Source of the DNA: Oenanthe sinensis
Lineage: Eukaryota; Streptophyta; Magnoliopsida; Apiales; Apiaceae
Assembly: GCA_028671895.1 (NCBI GenBank)
Contig: CM053809.1
Span: forward strand, 35,997,501-36,061,500
DNA: 64,000 bases
Reading direction: 5' to 3'
Each line of letters starts with the position of its first letter. Position 1 is the stretch's first letter. The notes under the pieces are model-generated. The model did not search any database. It saw nothing but the letters and a program-made list of their open reading frames with translations, and was not told the origin of the DNA. Positions 11,814-23,748 of this stretch are shown here, one piece after another. Made by a program: the position numbers and the translations under genes.

Positions 11814-13157
11814 TAGACTTTATAAACTCAGAAAAAATACATCAAGAACTAAAACATACCTTGCACAAGTCTAATTGGAACAACCTCCAAAAACTTTGCA
11901 AATAAAACCTGTAAAACCTCAAGCACTAGCGCCTAACGTTGAAAAACCTGATTGTACTGTAGGACTTGGGTTGAAAAATGTTCACTCGTAACAAAAACAC
12001 GTGTTATATATTTTAATATAGGTTCGTTAACAGATTAAAATGATGTGGTATTTACGATAGAAACAAAATTGATAATATATTATATGTGATTAATTTGAAA
12101 GTGGTCCATATTTGCCTAAGCAACTTTTGACAAAGGTAAAATGCCAGAGGGTGTCGTCAATCGTTATCAAGGAAAAGGTTACCACGAAAAAATATACTCA
12201 TTAAAGCATATAAAGCTTACAACTCCAAAATTTTGTAATATTATTATTATTATTACTTTTCACCCTCTATTATTTTATTAAAATGATTACATCGAACACG
12301 TTTCAGAATGAGAAGTTGAAATAAAAGCACCAGTTTTTTTTTGTGAAAGAAAAGAAAAGCACCGGTTATACACCAATCAGTAATCAGCGCATATATTTAA
12401 TTTAGCAAATCTAAAAAAGGGAGGGGAATTTATATAAATCTTAATTACTCGTACTCTAAATAATTAAAATAAATTGGAAATTCTTTCAAAAAATATATAA
12501 ATTGGAAATAAAAATTAAGAGTATTTAAATTAGAGTAAATGAGAATGAATTCAAAGGAAATGGAGCAATAATTTAAACACCTGATTTAAAAAATTTCATT
12601 CTATACAATTAAATTAATAATTCATCTAAATATTAATATATGGATCAAGTTCACGACGATGTCCCAAAACTGGAACTTATTCAATTGTTAAATTACATTG
12701 CTCATTTGCAAATACATGCTTTATTTGAATTAGTATCCCAAAATTTTAATATGATATGTTTAATCAAAAGCAAGTAAATTCATGCATGAAAATTTTAAAA
12801 AACTAATCGGTAGAAATAATCATGTAATTTCACAAATATAAAAATCTAGTAATTAATAAAACTATTGTTTGGTTTCGTGCAACGCCGGAAGAGGAAGTCT
12901 CGAAAGAAAACTTCCACTATATCAACTTAATTAGAAAATAATTATTCCCTCGGTCCCGTACTGGCGCACTCCCATGGCAGTGTTCGAATAAAAATATATA
13001 AGATGGTGATATTAATTAAATTTTACGGTATAAAATTAATTATATATGCTTTTTGAATGACAAAATATAGAAAATGAATGGGATGGAGTCGTATTTATAA
13101 TTTACCCATATAAAGACTATAAAAATCCTTGTCACAAATATACAACTTGAATTTATA
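11814..13157. other. Gene-free AT-rich spacer
   Basis: No reading frame of interest, no RNA gene and no clear repeat boundary was found. Confidence 0.5.
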
Positions 13158-13160
13158 TAA

Positions 13161-13751
13161 GTGCTTGTTTGATTGATAATAGAAAGTTATCTTTTATGGA
13201 GGTTATACTTGTTATGGAATTTGAAATTAACATGAAATAGAAAAATGTGTTTGTTGATATGTGAAAATTAATTTCTAATAAGAAATGTAAGTTACCAATA
13301 GGAGGTTAGGTAAGCAAATTCCTATAATATACAGGTATTGAAACTTCCCCAACACTTCTATTTCCTTTATTAATGTTAATCAAACAATATTTTCAAAATC
13401 TGCTTCCTAGGTATTTGAATTTCGCATGTATTTGAAGACCTCTAAAAAGTGCTTATTTGGTAGACATGAAAACACATAGGAAACTTGAACTTCCTATGAA
13501 ATGAGAATATATAAAATTATTTGGTTAACACTGTGATAAGTAAAAATGCCTTGAAAATATAACTTCCCATAAAACATAGAAAGTTGTTTACCCACCCTCC
13601 TCCAGATAACTTATACTTTCCATGAATTACATTTCTCTACTTATCAACCAAACAAGATTTTATATTTTCTAGAAATTTCATAAAGGAATTTAATACCTAT
13701 TAATTACAACTTCATATGAAAATTACTTATTATGATTAACCAAACAAGCAC
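13161..13751. mobile_element. PIF/Harbinger-like MITE (591 bp)
   Basis: It starts GTGCTTGTTTGATTGAT and ends ATTAACCAAACAAGCAC, imperfect inverted repeats flanked by TAA on both sides (13158-13160 and 13752-13754). The interior contains further copies of the CCAAACAAG / CTTATTTGG motif in both orientations, so it may be nested or internally duplicated. Confidence 0.65.
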
Positions 13752-14336
13752 TAAGAATAAGTGTAGGGGAATTCCGGAAAAGTATATAGAACGGGATTTT
13801 CATTCCGAAACACATTCATAAACAGAAATTAAGAACTTAGAGATAGACTATTCAAGAATTAGATAAGATAAAAGAAAGCTACATTACAAAAAGTTTAAGA
13901 GATTTTTTCACTCGAATTACACTAATTACTATGCAACTATATATGATAAATTGTGGCTCTATGCTTGATCTTTTAGTTGTGTTTAAGATAGCTATTGACC
14001 TCGTCAAATTTTCGCATATATTATCTTTTTATTATATTAAATGTCTGAGTCAATTACCATAATCACTCACTTAAATTTAAATTACTATCATGAAAAATTG
14101 ATTCCGAAATCATAGACTTAACCACATAATATTCATCTTTACCACTTAAAATTATCTCATTTCGATATCAACTTTTTATTTCAATAATTTAACTCTAATA
14201 AATAAACAATAAAAAATTATCATAACATACAAATTTATAACCTGTCGACAACCCAACCCAATTGGAAATGCTGAATGGTTACAACATCTATTTATTTGAT
14301 AAAATATTGATTTTATTTTCGTGCGCGTCTCCGAAC

Positions 14337-15324
14337 TAGAGGTGGCCAAATGAGCGGGTCGGGCGAGTCATGCCGGTTCACCGGCGAGCCGAGTTGGCCA
14401 CCTCCTAACTCGTATACGGCACGTGTAGCTGCCCGGGCCGTGCCGAGTCAGGCCGGTCCGGGAAAAGTCTGGCTTGTGCACAGCTCGGCGGGTTTCATTT
14501 TTTTATATTTTTTTAAATTTTTATTCCATTTAATATTGTAGTCCAACAGTCCGAATTGTCTCGTGTCAGGCCGAGCTGAGGCGAGTTTGACGAGTCCGTG
14601 AATGAAGTGTTGAGGCGTGCCGGGCGGGTTGCGAGCCAGACGACTTTCAAGTTACAACTACTTGTCTATAGTACTACTTAGTATTTGCAAAATGCACCAA
14701 AGAATATCCTTATTCGTTAATTGGCTCATTTATTCATTAATTCATCACTTTATTTGATAGAATCTATTATTATATAAAAAAATTATTTTTATTGTAATAA
14801 TGATAATTAAAATAATTAATCACTCAAATAAATTAATATATAAATTAATTATTTATTATTTACATTATAAGTATTTATTGTTCCATCAATTAAATTGGTA
14901 CTGTAATTATTAATTGGGTCACATGTTCATGAGATCCCGGATAAGTTGTTCCAAATTTATATACATATTTTATATAAAAATATGAGAATTTAATTATAAT
15001 TGTAACAAGTTATGTATATTTCTAAAAATAATGTAATAAAAAAATTTAACCTCAAATAACTTATTGAGTCATTTGGGTCAATCCAAGTCAGGTGAGGTGG
15101 GTTGACGGGTTGGCGAGCCGCGAACTGTGTCGGGCGTGTAGGTTTTACTCGTCGCGGTTCGCACGGGTTTGACGTGTCGGTCCGTGCCGGTTATGGTTCA
15201 CTCCAAATCAACTCATGCCCGACTCGTTTTTTAAGCAGTTCGTGCCGGTTTTTGAACCGGCCCGATTTCCAGGCAGCTACCACGAGTTCAAGGGGGAGCC
15301 GACACGCCCGTTTGACCAGCTCTA
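14337..15324. mobile_element. hAT-type non-autonomous transposon
   Basis: 988 bp bounded by inverted ends: left TAGAGGTGGCCAAATGAGCG, right the reverse complement of TAGAGCTGGTCAAACGGGCG. The flanks are an 8-bp target duplication with one mismatch (CTCCGAAC at 14329-14336, CTCCCAAC at 15325-15332). The subterminal 200 bp on each side are unusually GC-rich, with many CGGGTCGG/GCCGG repeats, while the centre is AT-rich. Reading frames at 14350 and 15102 are by-products of these GC-rich ends. No transposase. Confidence 0.75.
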
Positions 15325-15332
15325 CTCCCAAC

Positions 15333-17930
15333 ATAGGACAGAAATAACTAACCATGCAGAAACTTGGCATAAAAAGGCGAGAATATTTATTCCAAAAGTT
15401 ATTTCAATTTTTTTTTCCAAATAACGTGGCATGATATATATCTTGTTTTATGCCATATTTTAATTTATGTACGCATATATATGCACGCAGAGTCTTATAT
15501 TATTATAAAAAAATTAGCAATTATACAAATGAGAACTCAGTGTTTGTAAAAAAATTTGGGACCCCTAGAAGGCAACCACCACCACCATGCACAGGATTTT
15601 ATCAATTTTCGCATAGTGCGGCCCTTAACCGCGACATGTATTTAATGTACTAGTTGTCTGGCTACTTGATGCTTTTACTACTCATCCCACGCTGTCATGC
15701 TATGCGGGGCCGCGCGGGGTTTGCCCTATTTCTTAACGGCAGTGCTACATCCACGGGTAGTATTCAAGGTTGCTTTTAAGTGGGGTTACTGTTGGGTACT
15801 GGGCAGGTTGAGATATTATTAATTTTATAATTTAATATAGATTGTAATTTTCAGTAAGATGCAATGGTGCATATTCTAATTTTATATTAGTCAGTGTTAG
15901 ATATAAATAAATGTTTATTTATTTATTTATAATATTTTTAAAAATATCTAAATTATAATATGAGTTTGTAACTCATGTGCGGATTCTTATTTATTAATTT
16001 AATATTAATGTGAATATTTATACGTTAAAATTATATTTATGTCTATTTAATAATTATTCAGATCAAAATTCTTTACTTTTTAAAAAAAGTTTAAAATTAA
16101 CATGAATATTAAATTTTAAGATATTATTAATATGATTCATATATAATTTTTTTACATATATATATACATATATTTTTATTTATTTAATTTTAAATATACA
16201 AAATAGTAAAAATTTGAATTACTAATTGTAAACAAATATTTTGTTATACTTACAAAAAATATATTTTTATGAATTAAATAATAATAAAAATATAAAAGGT
16301 ATGTTTTAGTGAATAATAGTTGCTATAAAATACGACACAAATGCTCCCTATTGCCATCTTGGTGATGCTCTCACAGTTGATTTTGCTTCTTATAATCACC
16401 GTAGATAGATAAATATTTTTAAACCTGTTACTTGCTCAATTTATCTAACATCATGTTTGCACATATATCCCACAAATCACAATATCCAAAAATATCATCT
16501 CCTTAATCCTTATTAGTAATTTGTCATTACTTGAATTTTTGTTTCCCACTGTGATCCAAATTCATTTTGGAATTTTGACATTTCCGTTTATCAAATTTTC
16601 AAATTAATTATATATTTTAAATTTAGATTTCATGCAAGGACAATAATGTTTAAGATCATGCATGTATTGACTTTAAATTTTATATATCCAAATTTTGATC
16701 ATATATGTTTGACCTATTGTCATCGTACTTATACAGAAACAGTGAACCCATGTAAGGTGTTTCAAAAGCATACACGTGTTCAGTTTTTTAGTTACATATA
16801 CATGTTTACATCATGTTTAATACATTTATTTAAAATAAATGGACCACCATCAATAATTGCTATTAATTAAAATATGGTGGTGTTAGATTTTAGTTATTCT
16901 CTTAGTTCTCGTTATATTCTAATGTTTATATAATCTAAATTCACACATGTTATCGTTTAATATTTTGATATATTATATAACTTTTTTTTATTTGTCAACT
17001 ACGAAATCCTAGATCTACTTTAGGTAAATATGTGAAGTATTACAGTAAACAATAAAACATATGATATTTTTAAAGAATTAAAAGAAGAGATATTGGTAAT
17101 TTGGGCAAATTTATTATTTTACACTTAAATGCCAGGTAAGATACAGTGTTTGTTTTATTTATAAGTTAAAAAATATTAAATTTAAAGGTGTTTGGAGACT
17201 AATTTATCAGAATTTTATATTACTATAACCACTAAAGTGGTGATTCATTATATACTTAGAAGTCGAGAACTCACCTATCAGCAATTTTGCATCACCCTTT
17301 TCAAAGATAAAAAGACGTCCTTGCCGATCTTACAAAATAGTAGTGGTATTTTGTGAACTGATGAGCCCAAAATTCAGATCAATCTAGGTTTGGAAAGAGA
17401 TCCCGAAAGAAATGTAGCAAGTAAGCCCAATTACCTGATTGCACTGGACCCAAGTGGTCCATTATTACATTTTAAATTTCATTCCCGAAAGACTTTACTC
17501 CACAGGCCAGTAGAGCGCAAAAAACTTCAGTCCAGTAGAGACCAACAAGGTCTTTCACTCTTGCCCAAATTAATCACATGAAAATTAACACAAACTCAAA
17601 TACAACCAATTTATATTCGGAGTCGAGCCCCAATTGATCGGGCAGGGAACTTTCAACCAAACTTTAAATTTATCAAAATTTAGTTGAAATCGGGAATATT
17701 CGGCTTGGCTCATTTCATCGTGTTATTGCAAGATATCAATCAAAATAAAATTTCTGCAAAGGATCAAACACTAGGCCAATTTCAACTTACAAGGTACACA
17801 AACAGTCAAATAACATGAGAACATTTCATAACCGGTCCAAGTAACCATTTTCAATTAGCATAGCAGGATTGCTTCATTATTGATGACGGGAAAAAAATTA
17901 ACAGGTAGATTCAACTAACACCTCAACCAT
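15333..17930. other. Gene-free spacer
   Basis: No coding or RNA gene recognised. The last few hundred bases probably include the 3'UTR of the minus-strand A/B-barrel gene that ends at 17933. Confidence 0.5.
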
Positions 17931-17932
17931 CA

Positions 17933-18745
17933 TCAGAGACTAACCGACTGCTGCGGCTGGATCACATAGTCAAGAACCAACACACTCTCCACTAGATCCT
18001 TAACTTTCTCCTTTTGCGAATTCAACTCCTCCGAATTAGAATCCAATTCATCCAATTCACTCGCACCAGCAACCACTGCTAACGAAGCAATCGAAAACCC
18101 CTTGGCTCTCCCAGGCGAAAAGTTTTTACCAAAACTAATCTGATCAATCACCGACAACTTATCCTTAAGTCCTCCCATCACTTGCAACAACTCATCACTT
18201 TCTTTGTCACCCAAACCTTCCTTGACTTTCAAAAACTTCACTCTTATCCCAGATCCTGCAGCTAACGCCACTCGTCCATCGAGCTCATCAACAATCCAAT
18301 CCACCGCCATTGCATCATCAACAATCGGTTTAACAGCCTCCGTCACAACACTAACATGCGCAGGATGCACATTATAAGCATTCAGATCATCCTTAGAATT
18401 GTAACGACCGTGAAGCATGTGAGTGAATGTGAGCGACGACGAGGATTCAATGCGATGAACCGCACCAGCAGTAATGTAGACCACTTGATCAAGCGAGCTT
18501 AAACCGTTAAGACCGTTAATCATAGCGCTTATTTTTGACTCGTCAGTATCTAGTTTGACTTTGAAGAGGACCACGTGCTCGACTATTTGTGATTTTGTTG
18601 ACATTCTCACAGGAGAAACAAACGGTGACAAAGAGCTACGACGAGGATTGAAACCTCGAGAGACGGAGACGTTGTGCTTTGACGGAGACAATGGAGGTGA
18701 AAAATGGGTGCGTGTGCACAAGCTCGGGCACATCATCGTAGTCAT
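17933..18745 (-). CDS. Stress-response dimeric A/B-barrel protein, UP3-like, plastid-targeted
   Basis: An intronless gene encoding 270 residues with two tandem dimeric alpha/beta-barrel (Dabb) domains. The first runs from about residue 54 (IVEHVVLFKVK) to 152, with the landmark HVVLF strand, a YNSKDDLNAYNVHPAHVSVV helix region and VDWIVDEL. The second, from about 165 to 260, is more diverged (VKFLKVKEG, FSPGRAKGFSIASLAVV). The first 50 residues are rich in Ser, Pro, Arg and Lys, as in a chloroplast transit peptide; an internal Met at residue 48 (MSTKSQ) would make a cytosolic form. The architecture matches Arabidopsis UP3 and related stress-induced proteins, whose biochemical activity is poorly defined. 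The start at 18745 lies about 65 bp from a TATA-like sequence near 18810-18818. Confidence 0.88.
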   Translation of the reverse strand: MTTMMCPSLCTRTHFSPPLSPSKHNVSVSRGFNPRRSSLSPFVSPVRMSTKSQIVEHVVLFKVKLDTDESKISAMINGLNGLSSLDQVVYITAGAVHRIESSSSLTFTHMLHGRYNSKDDLNAYNVHPAHVSVVTEAVKPIVDDAMAVDWIVDELDGRVALAAGSGIRVKFLKVKEGLGDKESDELLQVMGGLKDKLSVIDQISFGKNFSPGRAKGFSIASLAVVAGASELDELDSNSEELNSQKEKVKDLVESVLVLDYVIQPQQSVSL

Positions 18746-18819
18746 TGTTTATGTTTGATTATGTAGTATAGTTGTGACTTGTGAGTGTTGACGACTTGAC
18801 GGCGATGCATATATAACAT

Positions 18820-19649
18820 TAGACCAGGTCGTTACAGCGTATAAACGCTCGTAGTATAGTTTGTTCTGCTTTTTGACTCCTTTTATAATAAAAAAAACAT
18901 AAGAATGAGAATAACTTACTCCTTAATAAAGTATGTAAATCAAAATATTACTGCATAAGAGTATCCATAATTACAATTCGCATTCATATTATTTTAATTG
19001 TGTGTTTGAGATAGCCGTTGTCTGAAAAGTAGGTGAAAATGTATTTGCTAAGTGTTATAAACAGTTTTGACCTGTTTTTCAATTTTTGGAAGAAGTAATT
19101 ATAGATTTTACTATCAAACTATCCTAAAACATTATTTTTTATATTATATTTTAAAATATAAATAAATAAAAAATTATTAAATAATTATCTGATTTTTTAC
19201 CGTATCAACATTTTTTTTATAGCACGACAGTTTTAAACACCAATCACAAATGGAGTCTAAATATCATTCACCTCGCTCTTTTCATGTAATTAATTATCAA
19301 TTTTGATTTATGCGGATATGATTCGATATCGGTGTGTTCTAATATTGCCAGTCCAAAGACTCGAAACAATTGAGATCTTTACGGTATACCAACGATGGAA
19401 GCTGGCGAGTGAGCATCAAGTAACGAAAAATACTAGTATTTGAACAAAGAAAGGCTAGTAATAATACTTAACAAAAGAAAAAGGGTAGTAACGATTACTC
19501 ATATTTTTCGAAAGACAAATTAAGTGTACGAGTATATTTAGTTATACAGAAAAAAATCTTGTGTTTAGTTCTAAATTCGGTATAAAAAAAGTCAACCTCA
19601 ATATCCATGAGATAAAAATATTGTCCAATTCGGACATTCAGCTAAGAAA
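18820..19649. other. Intergenic spacer between divergent genes
   Basis: Shared upstream region of the minus-strand UP3-like gene and the plus-strand ELF4-like gene. No further gene seen. Confidence 0.5.
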
Positions 19650-19651
19650 TA

Positions 19652-19927
19652 CTCCCTCCGTTTCATATTAGTACTTTACTTTCAAAAAATTAGACATATT
19701 AAAATTTTTTATTATTAATTGATTGTACTCGTATTTATTTTATTGAATGAATATAATATATGGTATTGACTTGATTTTGAAAATATAAATTAGAAATATG
19801 TGGAATATAGTTGATTTTGAAAATATAACATAGATTAAATTTTACATTAAAAGTTGAAATGGACAATTATTTTGAAATAAATTTTTTTTTTGAAAGTAAA
19901 CTATTGAGTAATATGAAACGGAGGGAG
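19652..19927. mobile_element. Stowaway-like MITE, well preserved
   Basis: 276 bp with near-perfect inverted ends (CTCCCTCCGTTTCATATTA, extending imperfectly through TTTACTTTCAAAAA) and a TA target duplication at 19650-19651 and 19928-19929. It lies about 150 bp upstream of the likely ELF4-like transcription start, so it could affect that promoter. Confidence 0.85.
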
Positions 19928-20173
19928 TAGCTTAGTACATAATTCGTATTAATTCTCTTTAAAAAGATTTTTTTTTTTTTGCGAAATCTTTAAAAAGATA
20001 ATTTGAATAGTTTAAATATTAATTATACAGTACACGATAGGTGCAAAAGAAGAAAATATATACTCCCTTTTTATAGTCGCAGACAGATAGAGAGAGGGTG
20101 GGCTGTGAACCTGTGAGGTGAATGAATGCCAAATCTTAGTACATATTCTCGTCTCTCTTTAAAACACAAACAC

Positions 20174-20211
20174 ACTCTCTCTCTCTCTCTCTCTCTCCCT
20201 CTCTCTCTCTG
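20174..20211 (+). repeat. (CT)n microsatellite in ELF4-like 5' leader
   Basis: A nearly uninterrupted CT repeat of about 38 bases within the predicted first, untranslated exon. CT-rich leaders are common in plant transcripts. Reading frames across it on both strands are artefacts of the repeat. Confidence 0.8.
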
Positions 20212-20342
20212 TGCAATCCAGATTTCAGAACCCAAGAGCAAAGCAACTGAGTCTTTAAACAAGTCTTTCCTTGGATTCAATCGCTCATCTTTTCTGCTCC
20301 TGTCTTGTTTCTCTTACAAACAAACGTTCCCTGATTTTCAAG

Positions 20343-21149
20343 GTAAGATATATGTACTGTATATGTGTGTGTGCCTTTAATTAATACAGCCTACGAGTAT
20401 TTTCTTTTCCTTTCTTCCAAGTTTATTTCTTCCTTAATATTGCAATATCTTTTTCAACTCCCACTTGTTTTACTTGATTTTTTTTAGTAATAATTTACAC
20501 AAAATTTTGTTTTCTATCTGTTTGGCCTTATATATATTCTGTTATCCATTGATTATCTGAATTTTCTGTGTAATAAGAGGGAAAAAAATCACCATGTTAC
20601 CATGCTTGGGATTGCATGTGTTTATATTTCTGGCTGTGTAACTCAATGATACATATTCTTCTTTTCATCTCAGATTCACAGTCTGAGCTTTATGTGTTTC
20701 AAGACTTTCACTATTTGTCAAAACTCAAAAGTATGCCCTTTATGGAAAAATGAGATCTTTTTTTTATTCACATTTTATCATATCCAAATAATTATATTAT
20801 CGAATATTGTGCAAGTACAATAATAATAAAAATATTGTTTGTAACTTTGTACATTATTAATAAAATTTTGATTAGATATATATGTGTACAATACATGTTT
20901 TTATGATATAGCGAAAGAACCAAACAAAGTTGAGGTCATGATTTTGTAGTTCAGACTTTGTCTCTTATGCAAAGTTGGTCCAAACACAATTCCGAACCTT
21001 ATCATGTTCTGTCCAGGTTTCCTATTAGTACAGTAAGTACGGTTAAAACTAAATTATTTTGGATCATTTTCTTCCCAAAATACATGTTAATAGATTTTTT
21101 TTAATTTGGATATGATTATATCTTCTTTAACCTTCTCTGTGTGGTGCAG
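20343..21149 (+). other. 5'UTR intron of the ELF4-like gene
   Basis: A good donor (TTCAAG then GTAAGATA at 20343) and acceptor (GTGTGGTGCAG ending 21149) bracket 807 bp of AT-rich sequence just before the coding exon. A TATA-like TTTTTATAG near 20070 would place the transcription start near 20100. The intron is inferred from these signals; no transcript was available. Confidence 0.6.
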
Positions 21150-21165
21150 ATGTGTTCTTGATTTG

Positions 21166-21171
21166 ATGTAA
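21166..21171 (+). promoter_or_regulatory. AUG-stop mini-ORF (ATGTAA) upstream of ELF4-like start
   Basis: An ATG followed directly by the stop TAA, 13 bases before the main ATG at 21185, in a different frame. A second short uORF (ATG TGT TCT TGA) begins at 21150, the first base of the predicted coding exon. AUGUAA minimum ORFs cause ribosome stalling in some plant mRNAs, notably in boron-responsive transcripts. Function here is inferred only. Confidence 0.5.
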
Positions 21172-21184
21172 TTTTTGTTCACAA

Positions 21185-21526
21185 ATGGAAGGGGATGCAT
21201 TTTCGGGTTTAGGGAATGGTACTCAAATAGATGCCAAGATAATGCACACATTTCAGAAGAGTTTTGTTCAAGTCCAAAACATTTTTGATCGAAATAGGGT
21301 GTTAATCAATGAGATAAATCAGAATCATGAATCCAAAGTTCCGGATAATCTGAGTCGGAATGTCGGTCTGATCAGAGAGCTGAATAACAACATAAGGAGG
21401 GTGGTTGATCTTTATTCCAATCTTTCGAGCAATTTTAGGAAATCCATGGACTCATCTGAAGGAGATTCAAGTGGTGGTCTGAGACCTGATAGCAAAGGTA
21501 CCCACAAAAGAAATAGGCCTGGTTAG
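21185..21526 (+). CDS. ELF4-like protein (DUF1313), circadian clock family
   Basis: A single coding exon for 113 residues. Residues about 18-86 form the ELF4 domain, a compact helical region with the family landmarks MHTFQKSFVQVQ, LINEINQNHESK and NVGLIRELNNNIRRV. ELF4 works with ELF3 and LUX in the Evening Complex that represses growth and clock genes at dusk. The ELF4-like paralogues are shorter-studied relatives, and the RNVGLIRELNNN and NHESK motifs with the MEGD N-terminus fit the ELF4-L2/L3/L4 group better than ELF4 itself. The tail from about residue 88 is a Ser/Gly-rich, basic, probably disordered segment (KGTHKRNRPG). An intron-containing leader and the AUG-stop element precede it. 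Confidence 0.92.
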   Translation: MEGDAFSGLGNGTQIDAKIMHTFQKSFVQVQNIFDRNRVLINEINQNHESKVPDNLSRNVGLIRELNNNIRRVVDLYSNLSSNFRKSMDSSEGDSSGGLRPDSKGTHKRNRPG

Positions 21527-21799
21527 TAAATCTATTAGTTAACTTCTTTTCAACTGCACAATTTCCTTGAGCCTTGAGGTAACAGGATATATATTATCAT
21601 GTTATGTAACTAATTTGTGCACCGCACCCTGTTTCTTCCTTGGTTAAGTTTGTAGTCTTTATTTAGTAACATATCTGGCAGATAATTGCTCAAGTATGTC
21701 AAATTGCATCTCTGTAATGTGGATCTAATTGAAATCAATCAATTCTCTATCAGTTTCATGTTCATCTTGCTCTTGATTGAGTATATTACACATGATGGG

Positions 21800-23740
21800 C
21801 AATAAAGTTTTTATTAGTTAATCTGTCCTCTTCTGCAGCAATGTACTATGATTCATGAGTTTTCATGTATGTGTGTTTTTTTTTTGTATAAAGGTGATTT
21901 ATGAGCTGTGTTATCTTCTTCCACTTTTTGTGTTTGTCAAAAGCAATAATATGGTATGTGTCTTTTCTAGATTTCCCCATCATTTCTTCTGGTGAAGTTT
22001 CTTCTACTTTTGGTGAAATTCTCACATTACTTTCTTTTATATTCCAATTGAAAAACTAAGTGGTGGCAGATATACTCATTTCAGTCCTTTACCAAGAATT
22101 TAAAACTCCTTTTTCTTTTCTAAAATTCCAGTTTTAATATATTCATGGTCAAAAACAGTACTTAATATTTATATGTAGAGAAGCGAACTGTCGATATGCT
22201 TAAATTTATCTATAACATTCGTGCATTATTACTTTCGACATCATTTTCGTTTCGCTTTTTTTACGGGAAGTCGAGAATTCGAAACTTATCTACAGGAAAG
22301 ATAGGAAAGTGGACGGGTGTGTGTCTAAAAAATTCAAATGTAATACAAATGTACATACTTTTACCGGAGGTCGAGAATTCGAAACTTATTAATAGCAAAG
22401 TGGACCGATGTGTGTTAAAAAATACAAATGTACATATGTATGTATATCACTTGATTTATAGACAGAAGATGCTCTGAAACAAATGGGGAAAAAGCTGCTT
22501 TTAGATAATCTTTTAAGTTATCAATCACACCCCACAGAGGAACAGAATCTCAGATAAAAGATGATGGGCTATTGACTAACAATAATATGACTATCTTTCT
22601 TTGATTGTCCTAACCCAATAAAAATCTAATGGATGGTATTGAAAAGGAAAGAAATGAATTAGAAAATGAGAATGGAGAATAAAAAGTAACTTTGGGTAGT
22701 TCAAAACAAAAGCACAGCCAGCACTACAGTTTGATGAGACAGACAAGTAATGCTCAACAGTGACCTCTATTCTCCAACAACTTGACGGGGTCCCCAAAGC
22801 CTTGTTTTTTTTTAACTTGAACTGAACTACTTGCTAAATTCTCAACTTTTCTTAGGTTACCTCTTGATCTGCACTCTCTCTTTCTATTGGCTGCATCATT
22901 ATTTTATGAATGGTATTTGCTAATGCTTTTTCCTTTTTCTTTTGGATAGTTAAGTTTCATCTTTCTTAAACCATCGCACACTTCGGGGTTCGGGTGACTT
23001 GAAAGGAGTAGTTGATTGGCATTTGGCACATAATATCAAAGTACATGGACTATCATACGTATATACTATTTTTATCCTAAATTACTCGTCTAAAGTAATT
23101 TTTACACATATTTTAAAATATATTAAACACATAAATTGGTTAGTTTTTTTACAATTATGTGTATTATTCATCTTAAACTTTACGTTAAAGTCAGAATTAA
23201 CAAATAATTTGTTACGGAGAAGTATTACTCGTAATTAAATAAATTAATATCAAATAAATGTTATTTTTATTATTGAGGCCTGTAATGCTGGGGGGAATGG
23301 AAAAATCGGATCGATTGGTCCCCATATGAATACCAAGACTGCAAGACAAATTAAAAATGCTAAAACATGGCATGTGAAGTGGGAATCTACTTTTCCTTTT
23401 TGTTCCTTGCTATTCTAGCAATTAGGCAGGTAAACTATTTGTCCCTTACAAGTTGCGACTATTCAATTCCTCAGGCCTCTTCAACCCTACAATTATTTAT
23501 ACTTTAAGATATACAATTATTTTCTTTTCTATATATTTTATAGATTAAAAATTGTATTAAGTTAAATATTAATATACACACATTAAGCATATTTTACTAA
23601 ACTTTGAAAAATTAAGAAACTTCGCGATCCACTATAAATATATAGGCAAAAGTTCTATAAAAAACCTACATGGAGTAATAATTGAAAAACATATATGTTC
23701 TGCATTATATTCTGTTTATTATATATTGTAAAATCTAATG
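21800..23740. other. Gene-free spacer
   Basis: Downstream flank of the ELF4-like gene. A short motif (GGTCGAGAATTCGAAACTTA, near 22270 and 22370) is repeated within about 110 bp. Nothing else recognisable. Confidence 0.45.
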
Positions 23741-23748
23741 CATGACAG

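Noticed and set aside
14350..15424. GC-rich frames at 14350, 15102 and 15215
   Set aside because: They lie in the GC-rich ends of the hAT element and lack transposase motifs.
20071..20380. Frames of 69 and 84 codons on both strands over the ELF4-like leader
   Set aside because: They arise from the CT microsatellite (Arg-Glu or Leu-Ser repeats) and cross a predicted intron.
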